From: Agapetus fuscipes | Taxonomy: Eukaryota > Arthropoda > Insecta > Trichoptera > Glossosomatidae | Direction: 5' to 3' | NCBI GenBank assembly: GCA_951799405.1 | Contig: OX637353.1 | Location: 11,656,001-11,720,000 of the forward strand | DNA: 64,000 bases | Part shown: positions 30,136 through 40,597 of the stretch, in pieces | How the letters are laid out: each line of letters opens with the position of its first letter | Numbering within the stretch: the stretch's first letter is position 1 | Program-made: the position numbers and the translations under genes | Notes under the pieces: generated by a model | What the model was told of the DNA's origin: nothing | Databases searched by the model: none | Seen by the model: the letters and a program-made list of their open reading frames with translations, nothing else

Positions 30136-30388
30136 CTAATATAATCTTACTTGCAAAGATATGTAAACTTGAGGATTCACATAATATGAATTCTTACAAG
30201 CAGACACTTAAAAGTTCGCGCTTGCGCATGCCGCATGTACACCTACAACACAAAAACCTAAACCTCAAATGGACATACACCCTGCAACTCTTGTCGTCCT
30301 TCCCTGAAACAGGGATGGCATTGGCAAAGTGAACCATTTTCTACAGCATGGTTGGTCAGCCGCATACCAACCTATAAGTCAAGGAAAT
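30125..30388 (-). repeat. LINE-tail repeat, full length
   Basis: Minus-strand TTAGA subfamily, from TTCCTTGACTTATAGG (30387) to the AATCTAATATAATC tail. Confidence 0.88.
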
Positions 30389-30467
30389 TACATTTTGGTT
30401 GTTAGATTTTCTTTCCCCAATTTTACATTGTAACCAAGATGACTATGGTGATCTACAAGCTCTAACA

Positions 30468-30690
30468 GTGTTATTCTTAGACATTTAGGTCGTGCGTTGA
30501 GCCCACGCCACGCTTAGACAGATGCCTGGGCTGGAAGTCTCATTACCACGGTCAATCTTACCTACCGAATTTTAGTAATACTTGTATGAAGACTAATCAA
30601 CTGTTCACTTGCAGCCATCTTGGTTTTCATTAGTTTGTTAAAGCGTGGGCTCGACAAGCTTGACGACTAAAATGCCTAAGAATAGCACCG
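30468..30690. mobile_element. CTATTCTTAG-type MITE, copy 2
   Basis: Ends GTGTTATTCTTAGACATTTA and AAATGCCTAAGAATAGCAC form inverted repeats. Second-level pairs (TGAGCCCACGC and GCGTGGGCTCG) lie just inside. Confidence 0.8.
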
Positions 30691-30794
30691 TTGATTTTAT
30701 TAAAACGAAATTTAAAACAATCAAAATAGTGTAGTACGCGGATAGTACTTGGACGGGCTACCGCTCAGGTACACCGCGTGTTGTTGGCATCTTG

Positions 30795-31105
30795 GACCGG
30801 TCCGTGGTCCAGTGGAAACACTTTGGATTCGTAAATGGAAGGTTGTGGATTCGGATCCCGGCGGAGCACAAAATATACCATTTATATTTCGAATGTGCTC
30901 TTCGCTGGGTTGAAAAATTCATAAACCTTTACCAAAGACCGGTCACTGAAAGGTCCATCCAACCTTGCAACAACTGGGTCTTGCTTGAGAATTGGCGCTT
31001 TCTACAGCGACAACCAAGCTCGCAGAGGGCTCTTGAGGTGTGATACACACAAAAACGGCGCTCACCATATAAATCATTCTAATATTATTATTATATTATT
31101 ATTTT
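30795..31105 (+). repeat. SINE-A, full length
   Basis: Head GGTCCGTGGTCCAGTGG, box B GATTCGGATCCC, full body and end GGCGCTCACCATATAAATCA, then a TAATATTATTATTATA tail. Confidence 0.9.
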
Positions 31106-31145
31106 CCATGAATTTTATGTCTAGACACATTGAAAGCAAGTCTTA

Positions 31146-31564
31146 GGCCCGGTATTTTGAAGTATCGTAAAGTTAACTAAAATGCAATTTTAGTTAAATC
31201 ATCATAATATTTCACTCACCGAATTTCGCCAGTAAATATTTAGTAACTTTAACTTTCGATTTTCAAGATGGCGGCGCTTCACTGACAGCAGCTGTTCTTT
31301 TTTAATGTAAGGATACATCAAAACTGTTGCAAACTAAACATTTTTTGTCTCGTTTTCTAGCTTAATGAAGGTTAGGCATATGATTTTAATGAATAGTTGT
31401 TTGTTTTAAAGCTTTTGAATGGCATTTTAATTATTTCCAAGATTTAGGGGCGTGGTCTCATACTTCGGTAATGTTCGGTTTTAGTTAACTCGAGATTGAG
31501 TATTTTGAATGAAAGTTCAAGTAATAGTTAACTAAAATATTACTACAGTTCAATATACCGGGCC
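31146..31564. mobile_element. PIF/Harbinger-like MITE, complete
   Basis: Ends GGCCCGGTATTTTGAA and TTCAATATACCGGGCC are inverted repeats with one mismatch. TTA lies immediately outside on both sides (31143-31145, 31565-31567). A GGCC terminus with a TTA 3-bp duplication is typical of PIF/Harbinger. No transposase frame, 419 bp. Confidence 0.85.
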
Positions 31565-31567
31565 TTA

Positions 31568-31985
31568 GTTAATTAATAAACGACAAAAATAATTGGCCTT
31601 CTCGTTTTGGTGGCTCGTTACAAATTTTCAGGCGCCCAAGATAAAACATGCAAATTTTAACTGGGAAAATTTTGAATAAAAATGTATTTTTAAATGTCAT
31701 TTTCCCGACAGGGTATCTCTGCGTTTTCCGACATGAAAGGATTTCAGGAAAACGACTTGCTAGGCGATGGAAAATAAATGAAAATTTTAACGTTAAAAAA
31801 TTGAACAAACGAAATTTATTTACTTGAGGGTGTTCGACAAAATCAACCCTGTCACGTAACTCTATCACGTTTTCACTAGATGTGGCCAGAGTCTTTGCAG
31901 AGTTGCTTTCATTTATTCTTTTTCTTACATACATTTTTCAATTGATTCATATCCATCACCTATTTCCAACATTTTTTTCTGTTAC
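31568..31985. other. unassigned stretch
   Basis: A 121-codon open frame occupies 31569-31934 (-). It shows no domain, signal peptide or repeat. With AT-rich composition this length can arise by chance. Confidence 0.35.
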
Positions 31986-32170
31986 ACTCCCACCAAGGGT
32001 GTCAGAAATGATTTCGCGTTTCGTTTTTTATTTCGAATCCGAAATAAAATAACTGCAAGGTTTACTCAACCTTTACAATAAATGCGTACTAGCTCCTTAG
32101 GGAGCTGGGAAACTATCAACTTTACTTAGGTGGTTGGCGTAAGGTTGGTTCCTTTACCTGTAACAATACT
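31985..32170 (+). repeat. SINE-C, head-less copy
   Basis: Starts CCCACCAAGGGTGTCAGAAA and continues through GGGAGCTGGGAAACTATCAA to TTTACCTGTAACAATA. The tRNA-like head and end are missing. Confidence 0.75.
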
Positions 32171-32485
32171 CGTAAATAGCTGATAAACCCATAAGTTGAA
32201 TCCTGTGTCACTTTCCTCGTGATGTGGCGGTTGATGCCCTGATCCTTTGTTGCATGACTGTTAGCTGCGTAGTGCTGTGTTGTATGTTGCATCATCTTTG
32301 CTTTCACACACTGAAAAGATGTGGCGATTGATATTGGTTTTGAATAGGACTCAATTCAATTCGGTTACTGTTAATTCTTTCGTTTCTTCTTTTTTGTTGA
32401 AATTTATCTTTTGTATATTTTTGTTGTAATTTAGGAAAGTTTAACCAAACATATAAATATGTTGAGTGAAATAGTTAATGCATTA
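32170..32485. other. possible TARLWN-LINE end fragment, minus strand
   Basis: The minus strand around 32225-32345 has CAACACAGCACTACGCAGCT and ATATCAATCGCCACATC, resembling the 3' end of the LINE at 44820-44940. It is too diverged for a firm call. The remainder is unassigned. Confidence 0.5.
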
Positions 32486-32489
32486 TATT

Positions 32490-32755
32490 AGTCGTATAAC
32501 TGCAAACGCCATCACCTCCAAATTTTATGCTTTTTGAGATAATTATTGAATTTGATTCTGCGTAGTGTAACAAATCATTAGATGTGTGCAATGTGATGAA
32601 AACCTCACTTAATCCTTCGTAATCTTAATTGAAAAAGTATGATTTCGTGCAAACGCTGTCATCTCCAACTAACAAAAAATTGCGTTCAAAACACAAGTTT
32701 ATTTTTCTCAAAATCATCGCGTACGGAGTTGAAGGCGTTTGCATTTATACGACTC
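32490..32755. mobile_element. AGTCGTATAA-type MITE, copy 2
   Basis: Ends AGTCGTATAACTGCAAACGC and CGTTTGCATTTATACGACTC. ATATT on both sides (32485-32489 and 32756-32760) is a 5-bp duplication. The internal TGCAAACGCTGTCATCTCC repeat near 32648 is kept. Confidence 0.88.
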
Positions 32756-32759
32756 ATAT

Positions 32760-33055
32760 TAGCTAGTAGCTCTGAGTGTTGGTTTCGTATCTCACTTTTG
32801 CAAGCATGTGCGGTTTGTGATGCCCCTCTGGATCAGCCGTCCCTACCAGCTCGGAATGCCACAGCCGCCCCTGATATAGGGCGTCAAGTTCTCTATGAAC
32901 CCAACGTGAGCTGAAATGACGGCGGATTATGGTAGAGACGTGCGGTTTGTGGTGGACTATGACACTGCTAATCAAGATATGGAAATAGCTGTCGGAGTAC
33001 ACAAATGTACGGAAATATTACAAAGTCTAACTAAACAATGCAATAACTCGCTGCC
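32760..33055. other. unassigned stretch, locally GC-richer
   Basis: 32810-32900 has CCACAGCCGCCCC-type sequence. TGCGGTTTGTG occurs twice (32808, 32940). No gene recognised. Confidence 0.35.
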
Positions 33056-33057
33056 TT

Positions 33058-33294
33058 AGTTCTTGTTTGCCGTATAGACCATTCAGCTAATTTTACATGA
33101 GCAATGTTTGCATGTGTACTGGACCAATGTGTCTGATGAAAACAGGAAATTTATTTAAAAAATATAAAAAACGAATCTCACATTATCGAGTTTTACGTTT
33201 TTTCTGAGCTCAGATTGTGTAGAATTTGATTCTTAAGACAACTGCACTAAAAAGTCACGTTTGACAGAATTGGTCTATACGGGAAACAAGAACT
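33058..33294 (+). mobile_element. AGTGCTTGTTTG-type MITE, copy
   Basis: Ends AGTTCTTGTTTGCC and GGGAAACAAGAACT remain complementary although both differ from other copies. The interior matches 20036-20271. Confidence 0.7.
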
Positions 33295-33420
33295 GGGGGA
33301 GTAAACTGCAGTCGCCTTACTTGTTTGATTTTGAACTCTAAAAAGTTGTACCAAGTTAAATTAAAAAAAAATCCAATCAAATAGGAAGTGTTTTAAAAAT
33401 CGAATTTTAAATACATTGTG

Positions 33421-33677
33421 ATTCCTTGACTTATAGGTTGGTATGAGGCTGACCACTCATACTGTAAAAAATGGTTCACTTTGACAATGTCACCCCTGTT
33501 TCAGGGAAGGTCGTAAAAAGTTGTAGGGCTTATGTTCATTTGAGGTTTGGATTTTATTTGTAAGTACACATTCAGCATTTGTAAGCGCGTACTAAACGTG
33601 TTTGTTTGTGGGCATGCATTTGATATGAGCTTTAAATGTTAAATTTATCTTTGCAACTTAGATTAAAGATTATATAA
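33421..33677 (+). repeat. LINE-tail repeat, full length
   Basis: Plus strand from ATTCCTTGACTTATAGG to GCAACTTAGATTAAAGATTA. The ATTATAG subfamily. Confidence 0.88.
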
Positions 33678-33992
33678 TAGTGTGCGTTCCATGCCGAGAA
33701 CAAGGGTTCGATCCCACCGAGGGTGACACAATGATTCCCGGTTTTGGTGCTTATTTCAAACTCAAAATAAATACCGGCAATATTTACTCAGCCTTCACAA
33801 GAAAATACAACCAGCCCCCGTGGGAGATGAGAGCCCCAAATTCAACTGAAGTGGTTAGCGTGAAGCTAGTCCCCGTGCCCGTAAAAATAAACAGGTCCCG
33901 AATCGTCACATGCGACCCCGTCTGCAATAACGTAGAAATGAAGTTGAATTATATGTGTAGCTTATTTGCGTTTTTTTACATAAACTTCTAGT
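33677..33992 (+). repeat. SINE-C, most of element
   Basis: Starts within the tRNA-like head (GTTCCATGCCGAGAACAAGG), box B GGTTCGATCCC, full body and end GTGTAGCTTATTTGCGTTTT. It is joined directly to the preceding LINE tail. Confidence 0.85.
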
Positions 33993-34009
33993 GACAGCAA
34001 AGAATAAGT

Positions 34010-34430
34010 AAGGTTTGTACGCAAAATGAAACACTAGAGGAGTCTGAAGGAAAAACACTAAAATATAGAGGTAAGAATGAATGGGTGAAACGCAAATGCA
34101 AGTTTAAAAAGGATGTGAAAGGTACACATAAATGTGATGAGATGGTTAAGACATGTAGAATGAATGGATGATGTAAGACTAACAAAATATTTATACAGAG
34201 GAAATGTGGAAAGAAAAAAAGGACAAGGAAGACCGAGAAAAGTATGACTGGATCAGAAGCTAATGTAAAGAAGAACATTTATGAAAAAGGTAATCTATAA
34301 TCTATAATCAATATTTAATCTATAATAATATATAATGGATATGCAAAAAAAAGAAAGAGGTATCCAAGGATAGGAATAAATGGAGGTGACTCTGCAAAGG
34401 CTTTGGTGAAATGTAGCCAAAGTAACCAGC
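34010..34430 (+). pseudogene. LINE reverse-transcriptase C-terminal remnant
   Basis: Frameshifted plus-strand strings: VRMNG.NANASLKRM, INVMRWLRHVE, MDDVRLTKYLYRGNVERKKG, GQGRPRKVWLDQK and TFMKKVI, then KRKRYPRIGIN. It aligns with the ends of 6480-6935 and 18405-18835. A short ATCTATAATC-rich insert lies at 34290-34335, inside the CMKKV region. Confidence 0.75.
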
Positions 34431-34755
34431 TACAAATTATTCGAATATTGCTATTTCTTGGACCAGATATACTTCGTATCTGAACGACAGTGTTGTCAGT
34501 TTCCCCTTTCTTCCAGAAAATTCATAGTCAGAAGAAAGCAACTTTGTATGCGCGTCTTTGAAAGTACCTTCAGATGAGCAAACGTTCCAGTTAACACGCT
34601 CTGATGGTCAATCGAACCGGTGATAAAGTGCGCTGGCAGTTGTATCGGAATTACGGAGGTCTAAGGGCGTAAATGGGAAATTACTGCTCGCTTTACTGCA
34701 ATGGAGACGATCCCGGGCATTTCAGGCTAGGGTAGGCTAGCCTGGGGTCTGTAAA
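34430..34755. other. unassigned stretch
   Basis: No gene or shared repeat was recognised. Confidence 0.3.
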
Positions 34756-34800
34756 AGCAGTGTTTTCTAACCTTTTTCCGGTCAGCGCCTTTTGAAAACT
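34756..34800 (+). mobile_element. possible hAT terminus
   Basis: CAGTGTTTTCTAACCTTTTT and CCGGTCAGCGCC resemble the CAGTGTTTTTCAACC end at 26690. No partner end was found, so it is an orphan terminus at best. Confidence 0.45.
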
Positions 34801-34917
34801 TGAAACACTAACACATATGAATATAACTGAGGTAAAGTTGAATAAAATAGAGTGTTGATTAATTATTTGAATAAATATTGGACTGGGATGTTTGTAAAAT
34901 CGTTTTTCTCTGAAACT

Positions 34918-34997
34918 ATTCCCGAATAGGTTCCGATTCGCCACATATGAGCCTTAACGTAGGCAACAAGGTACACTATATGTGTAACTAATTTGCG
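34918..34997 (+). repeat. SINE-C 3' fragment
   Basis: GGTTCCGATTCGCCACATAT, AAGGTACACTATATGTGTAA and CTAATTTGCGTTA. Confidence 0.7.
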
Positions 34998-35199
34998 TTA
35001 CTATTCCGTATTTTTGAGAGATTGGTAAAATTAGACATCTTGAAACTTTCCCCTTTTTTCAATCAACTTCTCAAACAAATACGTTTATTAGTGTCCGTTA
35101 TTATTAAATCGATAGCGTTATACAAACGGTTCCATTAAAAGTCATAGACTCATAGGGCTAAGGTTTGATACGCAAGGCAAAAAAAAGCTCTTCTTTAGT

Positions 35200-35380
35200 T
35201 GAACAATTCATATACCTTTACCAAAGACCGGTCACCAAAAGTCCATCCAGCCTTAAAGCAACTGGGTCTTGCCTCATTATTGGCGTTTTCTACAGTGACA
35301 ATCTAGCTCACAGAGGGCTCTTGAGGTATGATCCACACAAAAAAAGCGCTCACCAAATAAATCATCCCAATACTATTTTT
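35200..35380 (+). repeat. SINE-A 3' half
   Basis: Begins GAACAATTCATATACCTTTA, keeps ACCAAAGACCGGTCACC and ends GCGCTCACCAAATAAATCAT. Confidence 0.82.
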
Positions 35381-35680
35381 GTTTTCCTTGCAGGCATAGC
35401 TTTTGGCAGATCAGTTCTGCATCTTGAGAGTAACAATAGTTTATGCTCACGTTGCCTTCAATACATATTTTTTCTGGAATCTTTAGAATAAGAGCTTCTT
35501 CCAGAGTAGCAGGGTTGCAAATCCTGCCGACCAAGGGGTTGAGGAGTACTGTGGCAAAGGAAGGTTTTATGACATCGTCGCAGGAGCTGACAAACCAGGT
35601 CGAGATGTGAATGAGCAATTCAACTTAGATACAAGTTAGCGTAATGACATATTAACACATAGCTGCAACTCTTTTTAATG
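35380..35680. other. unassigned stretch
   Basis: No gene or repeat was recognised. The 81-codon minus-strand frame at 35373-35618 lacks features. Confidence 0.3.
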
Positions 35681-35683
35681 TAT

Positions 35684-35806
35684 TGTTACGAGTATGTAGT
35701 TGTGTGTGAGTTGTCTGTGTTAGTGTCTGTATAAGTCTCTCTATAAATATATAGATGTTAGGTACTAATAAAAAATTGTGTTTGTGCAAGATTGAATGTT
35801 CTAACA
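35684..35806 (+). mobile_element. short LTR-like segment
   Basis: TGTTACGAGTATG at the start and GTTCTAACA at the end echo the solo LTR at 26553-27185. A CTCTATAAATATATA box lies inside. At 123 bp and without a matching flank duplication this is tentative. Confidence 0.35.
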
Positions 35807-35821
35807 AAATCGAAATCAAGC

Positions 35822-35882
35822 CGGGATTTGAACCCACGACCTTCTATTTACGAGTCCAAAGCAGAACCATTAGAGTACCTAC
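35822..35882 (-). repeat. SINE-A head fragment
   Basis: Minus strand GGTAGGTACTCTAATGGTTC, then GGTCGTGGGTTCAAATCCCG. Confidence 0.7.
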
Positions 35883-35986
35883 CATTTTTTTCAACATAAG
35901 CATAGTGACTTTATACTGAACAAAAAGGACTCACCTCTTTGTGTTATTATTTATTGTTTAAAAAAAAAAAAAATTGTCGTGTATGT

Positions 35987-36190
35987 TCCTTGACTTTAGG
36001 TTGGTATGCGGCTGACTCCCCATTCTGTAAAAATGTTTCACTTTGACAATGTCACCCCTGTTTCAGGGAAGGTCGGCAAGAGTTGCAAGGCTTATGTTCA
36101 AGCGTGAGCTTAAGCGTGTCTGCTTGTGGAAATAGATTTAAAATTAAACATAAATGTTATATGTCTCTGCAACTTAGATTAAAGATTATA
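35987..36190 (+). repeat. LINE-tail repeat, internal deletion
   Basis: From GTTCCTTGACTTTAGG to GCAACTTAGATTAAAGATTA. About 50 bp missing between TTATGTTCA and AGCGTGAGC. Confidence 0.82.
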
Positions 36191-36254
36191 GAACTAGCTG
36201 TAATCTGCCAGCTCTTGAGGTGGCTCGTCCTGTTACTGTTGTTGTTGATGGTGA

Positions 36255-36332
36255 TAGGTTAGAACGGCACAATGACGAAACGTCACATGACAGAGCGACA
36301 CATGACAGAACAACACATGACTGAATGTTTGT
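36255..36332 (-). repeat. 15-bp minisatellite, short second site
   Basis: Units of ACACATGACAGAACA type, preceded by AACGGCACAATGACGAAACG. On the minus strand this reproduces both the array and its right edge at 43580-43975. Confidence 0.75.
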
Positions 36333-36446
36333 TTTTTCTTCATGTGCCGTTCATGTAATGTTCTTTTTAAGGTATATGATGTTTTGTACTGCAATGTTTT
36401 GTCCTTGTTTTGATTTGTTATAGTGATGAATTTTCTGTGTTGTTTT

Positions 36447-36476
36447 TTCATATCTTTGCAACTTAGATTATAGATA
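36447..36476 (+). repeat. LINE-tail 3' terminus only
   Basis: ATATCTTTGCAACTTAGATT and ATAGATAG, a very short tail piece. Confidence 0.6.
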
Positions 36477-36740
36477 GATTTGGGGAAAACAAATCCTTCA
36501 AAGAGTTTATTTCCTCTGTTGAATGATAATAAAATTCTTAACAAAGGGAAGAAACTAGAGCAGTAAAAACTATTGCTTGTTCGTTTTACGATCTGCTAAT
36601 TATAAAGAGAATGCCGGCCTAATCGAAAACGGACTCTTTAGTTTCTCAGTTAATCTCTTACGTCCTTAAAAAGGAGCATGTGTCTGTTCTGCTTTTACAA
36701 CTTTATCCCTCTGGAACGGATACAATAAAAGAAAGAGGAG
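36476..36740. other. unassigned stretch
   Basis: Nothing recognised. Confidence 0.3.
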
Positions 36741-36741
36741 T

Positions 36742-37062
36742 CCGGTCGATAGCTTAGTTGGTAAAGTGCTTGCATTCCATGCCGAGAGCTAAGGTTCTAA
36801 TCCCAACGAGTGTTTCAGAAATGATTTACCGTTTTGATGTGTATTTCAAACCCACAATAAATAAACTTTACATATAAATGAGCATTAGCTTCCTCGGAAG
36901 CTGGGAAACTCCCCCTTCAACTGAAGGTTGGTGTAAAGCCGTCCCCCTAACCTGTAAAAATAAATGAGTTTTACTCACTACAATCAACCCCTTCGGGGCA
37001 AACGCCGCAAAAAGTGACGAAGTTAAACTATATGTGTAGCTTAGTCACGTAGTCATATGGGA
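36742..37062 (+). repeat. SINE-C, full length
   Basis: Head GGTCGATAGCTTAGTTGG, box B AGGTTCTAATCCC, complete body and end GTGTAGCTTAGTCACG. Confidence 0.88.
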
Positions 37063-38065
37063 TGAAAGATGGATGAATCCTGTTTTGGAAAAAAAAAATA
37101 AAAAAGCAAAATATTGATAGATATTTTAAATTTACGACAGCTCATATCCACTATTTATCAGAACTTCTTTAATATTCAAATTTTCCAGCTATCGTATCAG
37201 CCGCTAGCAAGCGATAAAAAATGCCCGCCCGTGAATAGCTGATTTTGCTGTGAAATGTCTTCCATACAATTTCTATACTCTCTTAATTATTACAAGGTTG
37301 AATTAATGTTTTGTGATTATATTGCGTTGTTTTTCCACTGATCTTTATTAGCTCTTTAAAAGTAAATGTTCGACGTTTGTCGGTTGTTAACGCTGGTTTT
37401 CTGTTCAACGTTACGCCCTTCTGGTAGTAAAGCTAGCGTTGGATCCCTTACGCGGTGGGAGGGAGGGGTTAACGTTCAAAGGACGTAAAAAACTCAATTA
37501 GAAAGAGATAACGGCCAACTAAACAGCCACTAACCTCGTTGTAATCAGCTTCTAAAGTTATATCCGGCAACTTGCAAACACCGAGACAGTAGTACAGTGC
37601 AAATAGTGCTTGACATAAAAATAATTTATTGTTTTCAATTGGTACTTTTTTTCGCTGCTATTATGGCCAAACGGATCAAGACAGTAATATCAGCTAAAGT
37701 ATTTGAAACAAAACAACGTGGTTTCGATTTCCATCTACTTATTGACAACTTTAACCCTGGTATAAGTGTATAACATTTATTTATGGAAAAAATAAATATA
37801 AAAGACAAGATAATGTTGACAAAAGGATGTAACAAAAGTCGTAAAAATCAATAATTAATTTATAAAAATAAAAAAAAATTGGTGTTACTCCATCATTCGT
37901 GTTTCAAGAAGAATCTTCCATTCAGGCATCAGTCCATTCATTCTGGTATTTAATCTATCCAGATGCGGTAAGGACGACATCAGTTCGTTTTGTAACGTAT
38001 GTCATCATTTCATTTTTCATCATAAATATTTCGCTAAAACAAAAAAAGGGATCATTTTAAATTTA
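37062..38065. other. unassigned AT-rich kilobase
   Basis: No gene or shared repeat was recognised. Confidence 0.35.
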
Positions 38066-38069
38066 AAGT

Positions 38070-38150
38070 GTTAAATACCTGTTACTGGCCAGGCTAAAAG
38101 TGAAGTAAATAGTATTCATTTTCACAAATTAATAAAGAAAAAAACCAGAA
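38070..38150 (+). repeat. SINE-B 3' fragment
   Basis: TTAAATACCTGTTACTGGCC, AGGCT and TTCACAAATTAATAAA match the end of 39074-39325. Confidence 0.55.
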
Positions 38151-38249
38151 AAATATTCTACGACAAATTGTTTTCTTGAGGTTTGTTTTCTATAAAAACA
38201 TCCATTAAAATCAATGGTCATGCTTAATGAATTTAAGTTTTCTATACCT

Positions 38250-38305
38250 AGCCACGGCCAAGCTTTCAGAAAGCTTTTGAGGTGTGATTTACTCAAAAAA
38301 ACACT
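38250..38305 (+). repeat. SINE-A 3' fragment
   Basis: CGGCCAAGCTTTCAGAAAGC, GAGGTGTGATTTACTC, then ACACTCAATA. It abuts the LINE tail at 38305. Confidence 0.6.
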
Positions 38306-38562
38306 CAATATAATCTATAATCTATCTATAATCTAAGTTGCAAGGAAATATTCATTTAAAGCTCTCAGATGTATGCCCACAAACCTAAAGTGTAGTTCGC
38401 GCTTACAAATGCTGAATGCGTACTTACAAATAAAATCCAAACCTCAAATGAACATAAGCCCCACAACTTTTGCCGACCTTCCCTGAAACAGGGGTGACAT
38501 TGGCAAAGTGAACCATTTTTTACAGTATGGGTGATCAGCCTCATACCAACCTATAAGTCAAG
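38305..38562 (-). repeat. LINE-tail repeat, full length
   Basis: Minus-strand copy very similar to the one attached to the LINE at 47008-47265, with TTCCTTGACTTATAGG at 38562 and an ATCTATAATCTATCTATAAT tail. Confidence 0.9.
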
Positions 38563-38564
38563 GA

Positions 38565-39072
38565 AACCCAATCATCCCAATATTATTATTAAATATTCAA
38601 CAGGAGTAAATAATCTTCTGATGATGTTTTCTGTTGATATCATATTTTTTATACAAATTGTAAATATCTTAGATTAAAGATTATAGATTAAATAATATTT
38701 TTGTGTAATTCAGCATTTGAAAGGTTTTTTAGCTATTTCGACTGGACTACTGAGAAAGCTCTGAGATGTATGGAGCTCTCGGGTACACCAGGCAACATGG
38801 GTAGGTACTTACTATCTCGACTAAGTAAAACATACATTTTATACTATCTACTAAATACCTAACTAAATCGCTCTGAAAATACCTTTTTATTTGTAACATG
38901 TTCTGATTCTTAATGAACATTTTTTTAAAGCTTTTAAATATAAAAAGAGAATACTTGTACGTATGGCATCATTATTAATTATATTCTTCAGATTTATTCA
39001 AATGTATAAACCCATTTTTTTTAACAAGAAAAATTTACTTTCAAACGAATTAAAAGTTAAAACCTTTTATTA
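38565..39072. other. unassigned AT-rich stretch
   Basis: No gene or full repeat. A lone CTTAGATTAAAGATTATAG at 38669 is a LINE-tail terminus. Confidence 0.35.
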
Positions 39073-39073
39073 T

Positions 39074-39325
39074 GTCGCTGGTATGGTCGAGCGGATAAGG
39101 CGTTGGCACTCGAATTTGCGTTATTGAAACAAGCGTAAGTTTAAGCCCCGCCTGCGCCATATTCTATTGACAATCACTTTGAACCTGGTTTAACGGACGT
39201 CATTGGGAGATTATTATATTATGATAAATCATAAAAATGAAAAATAATGAATTATTAATTTACAATGTTAATACCTGTTACCGGCCAGGCATTTCTCTTC
39301 ACAAATCTATTAATACAAATAAAAA
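39074..39325 (+). repeat. SINE-B, full length
   Basis: tRNA-like head GGTATGGTCGAGCGGATAAG then GCG (box A), and AAGTTTAAGCCCCG (box B). The body GACAATCACTTTGAACCTGG follows, and the end is CGGCCAGGCATTTCTCTTCA. The head recalls a tRNA with a long variable arm but is not a clean cloverleaf. Confidence 0.78.
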
Positions 39326-39459
39326 AATAACAGAAGCTTAGTGAAAAGCAAACTATCACCGTAGTCAAACAATATATTTGCAAATTGGCTTAAAAAAATA
39401 CTATGAAGCTAAATGAAAAAAAATAATTCACCATTTGTTTTTTTTTTTTTTTTTAATTG

Positions 39460-39690
39460 ATTTGTGAAGAGGAATGCAATTCATCAACCTGTTCTTCCTA
39501 AGCATTTGTCTTCATGCGAAAGTAGAAGCTTGTGTGCATGCAATCACATCTGTTGAACCAGGGTCGAAGTTATTGTCAAATGGGCCTGACGTGATGATTC
39601 GAACCAACGATATTCTGTTCCAAATGCGCTAGTAACAAGCGACTTGACCCACGGCCATAACACCGACAATTATTTATAGATAGACTTTTA
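39460..39690 (-). repeat. SINE-B copy
   Basis: Minus strand: ATGGCCGTGGGTCAAGTCGC, box B GTTGGTTCGAATCATC, TTCGACCCTGGTTCAACAGA and the AACAGGTTGATGAATTGC end. Confidence 0.75.
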
Positions 39691-40080
39691 ATAAGTGAAA
39701 AATCGAAAATTTTTCTGACCTCACGAAAAAATGTTAAAACAGAATATTTTCAAGGTTTTTTTAATGTTAAATTCACTCATAATTAAAAAAGAATTCTACT
39801 TTAAATTACCCTTACAACTTGTGTCAAGAAAAATTAAATTAAAAAAGTTTTGTCAACAGATATTAGAAGGCAACCCCTTTAACCTCCTCGGTCGCCACTT
39901 TGCGTCGGTTATTCTGTAACGCCACAAACACACTATCACTCACGCGTGTCATTTTTGCGTGATATCTGTAATGCGTGACAGCGGAGGTTTTACAACTTCA
40001 ACAAGTCGTTGACTTGTACAAGTCTACAATTGTAAATTTATCAATGTTGGAAGACTGATATTAGCCTTCCGTAGTCTTTC
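39690..40080. other. unassigned stretch
   Basis: No gene or shared repeat. The 62-codon frame at 39731-39919 (+) has no supporting feature. Confidence 0.35.
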
Positions 40081-40083
40081 AAG

Positions 40084-40215
40084 AAGTCGATTTTTGATAA
40101 TGGCAATCGTTTTTGAGAAAATATGAAAAAGCTGAAATTATTTAATTAATACTTTTTTTAAACAATTTTCCATATTTTCTTAAAAACTATTGTCATTGTC
40201 AAAAATCGGCTTTTT
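40084..40215. repeat. inverted repeat, about 48-bp arms
   Basis: AAGTCGATTTTTGATAATGG, CAATCGTTTTTGAGAAAATA and their complements face each other across a 36-bp spacer. Several mismatches. Not obviously a member of the motif family. Confidence 0.75.
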
Positions 40216-40324
40216 GAGAGGCTAAACGTTGTATAATTACGTGATGAAATAGAAAAAATATATATATTTCCAAAATAAAGTCCATTCAGAAAAATATACA
40301 AATGTAAACAAAACGTGATTCTGA

Positions 40325-40597
40325 AATAATTAAAGGGAATGATAAATTACACGTTTTGACAAAAGTGAGGTTTGAATTACTTCAAATAGACGAGTACAGT
40401 ATAATGACTATTATTTACTATTTGGTTATTTATTTCATGGTCGTAGAAAAAGTATTGTATGCCACTAAACGTACTTAGCCTTTGTAACACTCGTGATATC
40501 TATTGTGCCATTTGGCTGCGCCTTATGGCACAAACTACCACTCGTGTCACAAAGGCTATCATTCATACACAGTGGCATAAATAACTATTCTGGTGAC
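40325..40597. repeat. hairpin-rich dispersed repeat, copy 2 of 2
   Basis: GTGCCATTTGGCTGCGCCTT then ATGGCAC at the centre, with flanking ACACTCGTG/CACTCGTGT and CCTTTGT/ACAAAGG arms. The arm pairs differ from copy 1 yet still pair. Confidence 0.75.

Noticed and set aside
31569..31934. 121-codon minus-strand frame as a host gene
   Set aside because: No domain, no signal, and composition typical of AT-rich non-coding DNA. It could be chance.
35684..35806. Second solo LTR
   Set aside because: Termini look right but the length is only 123 bp and the flanks (GTAT and AAAT) do not match. Kept as a low-confidence feature only.
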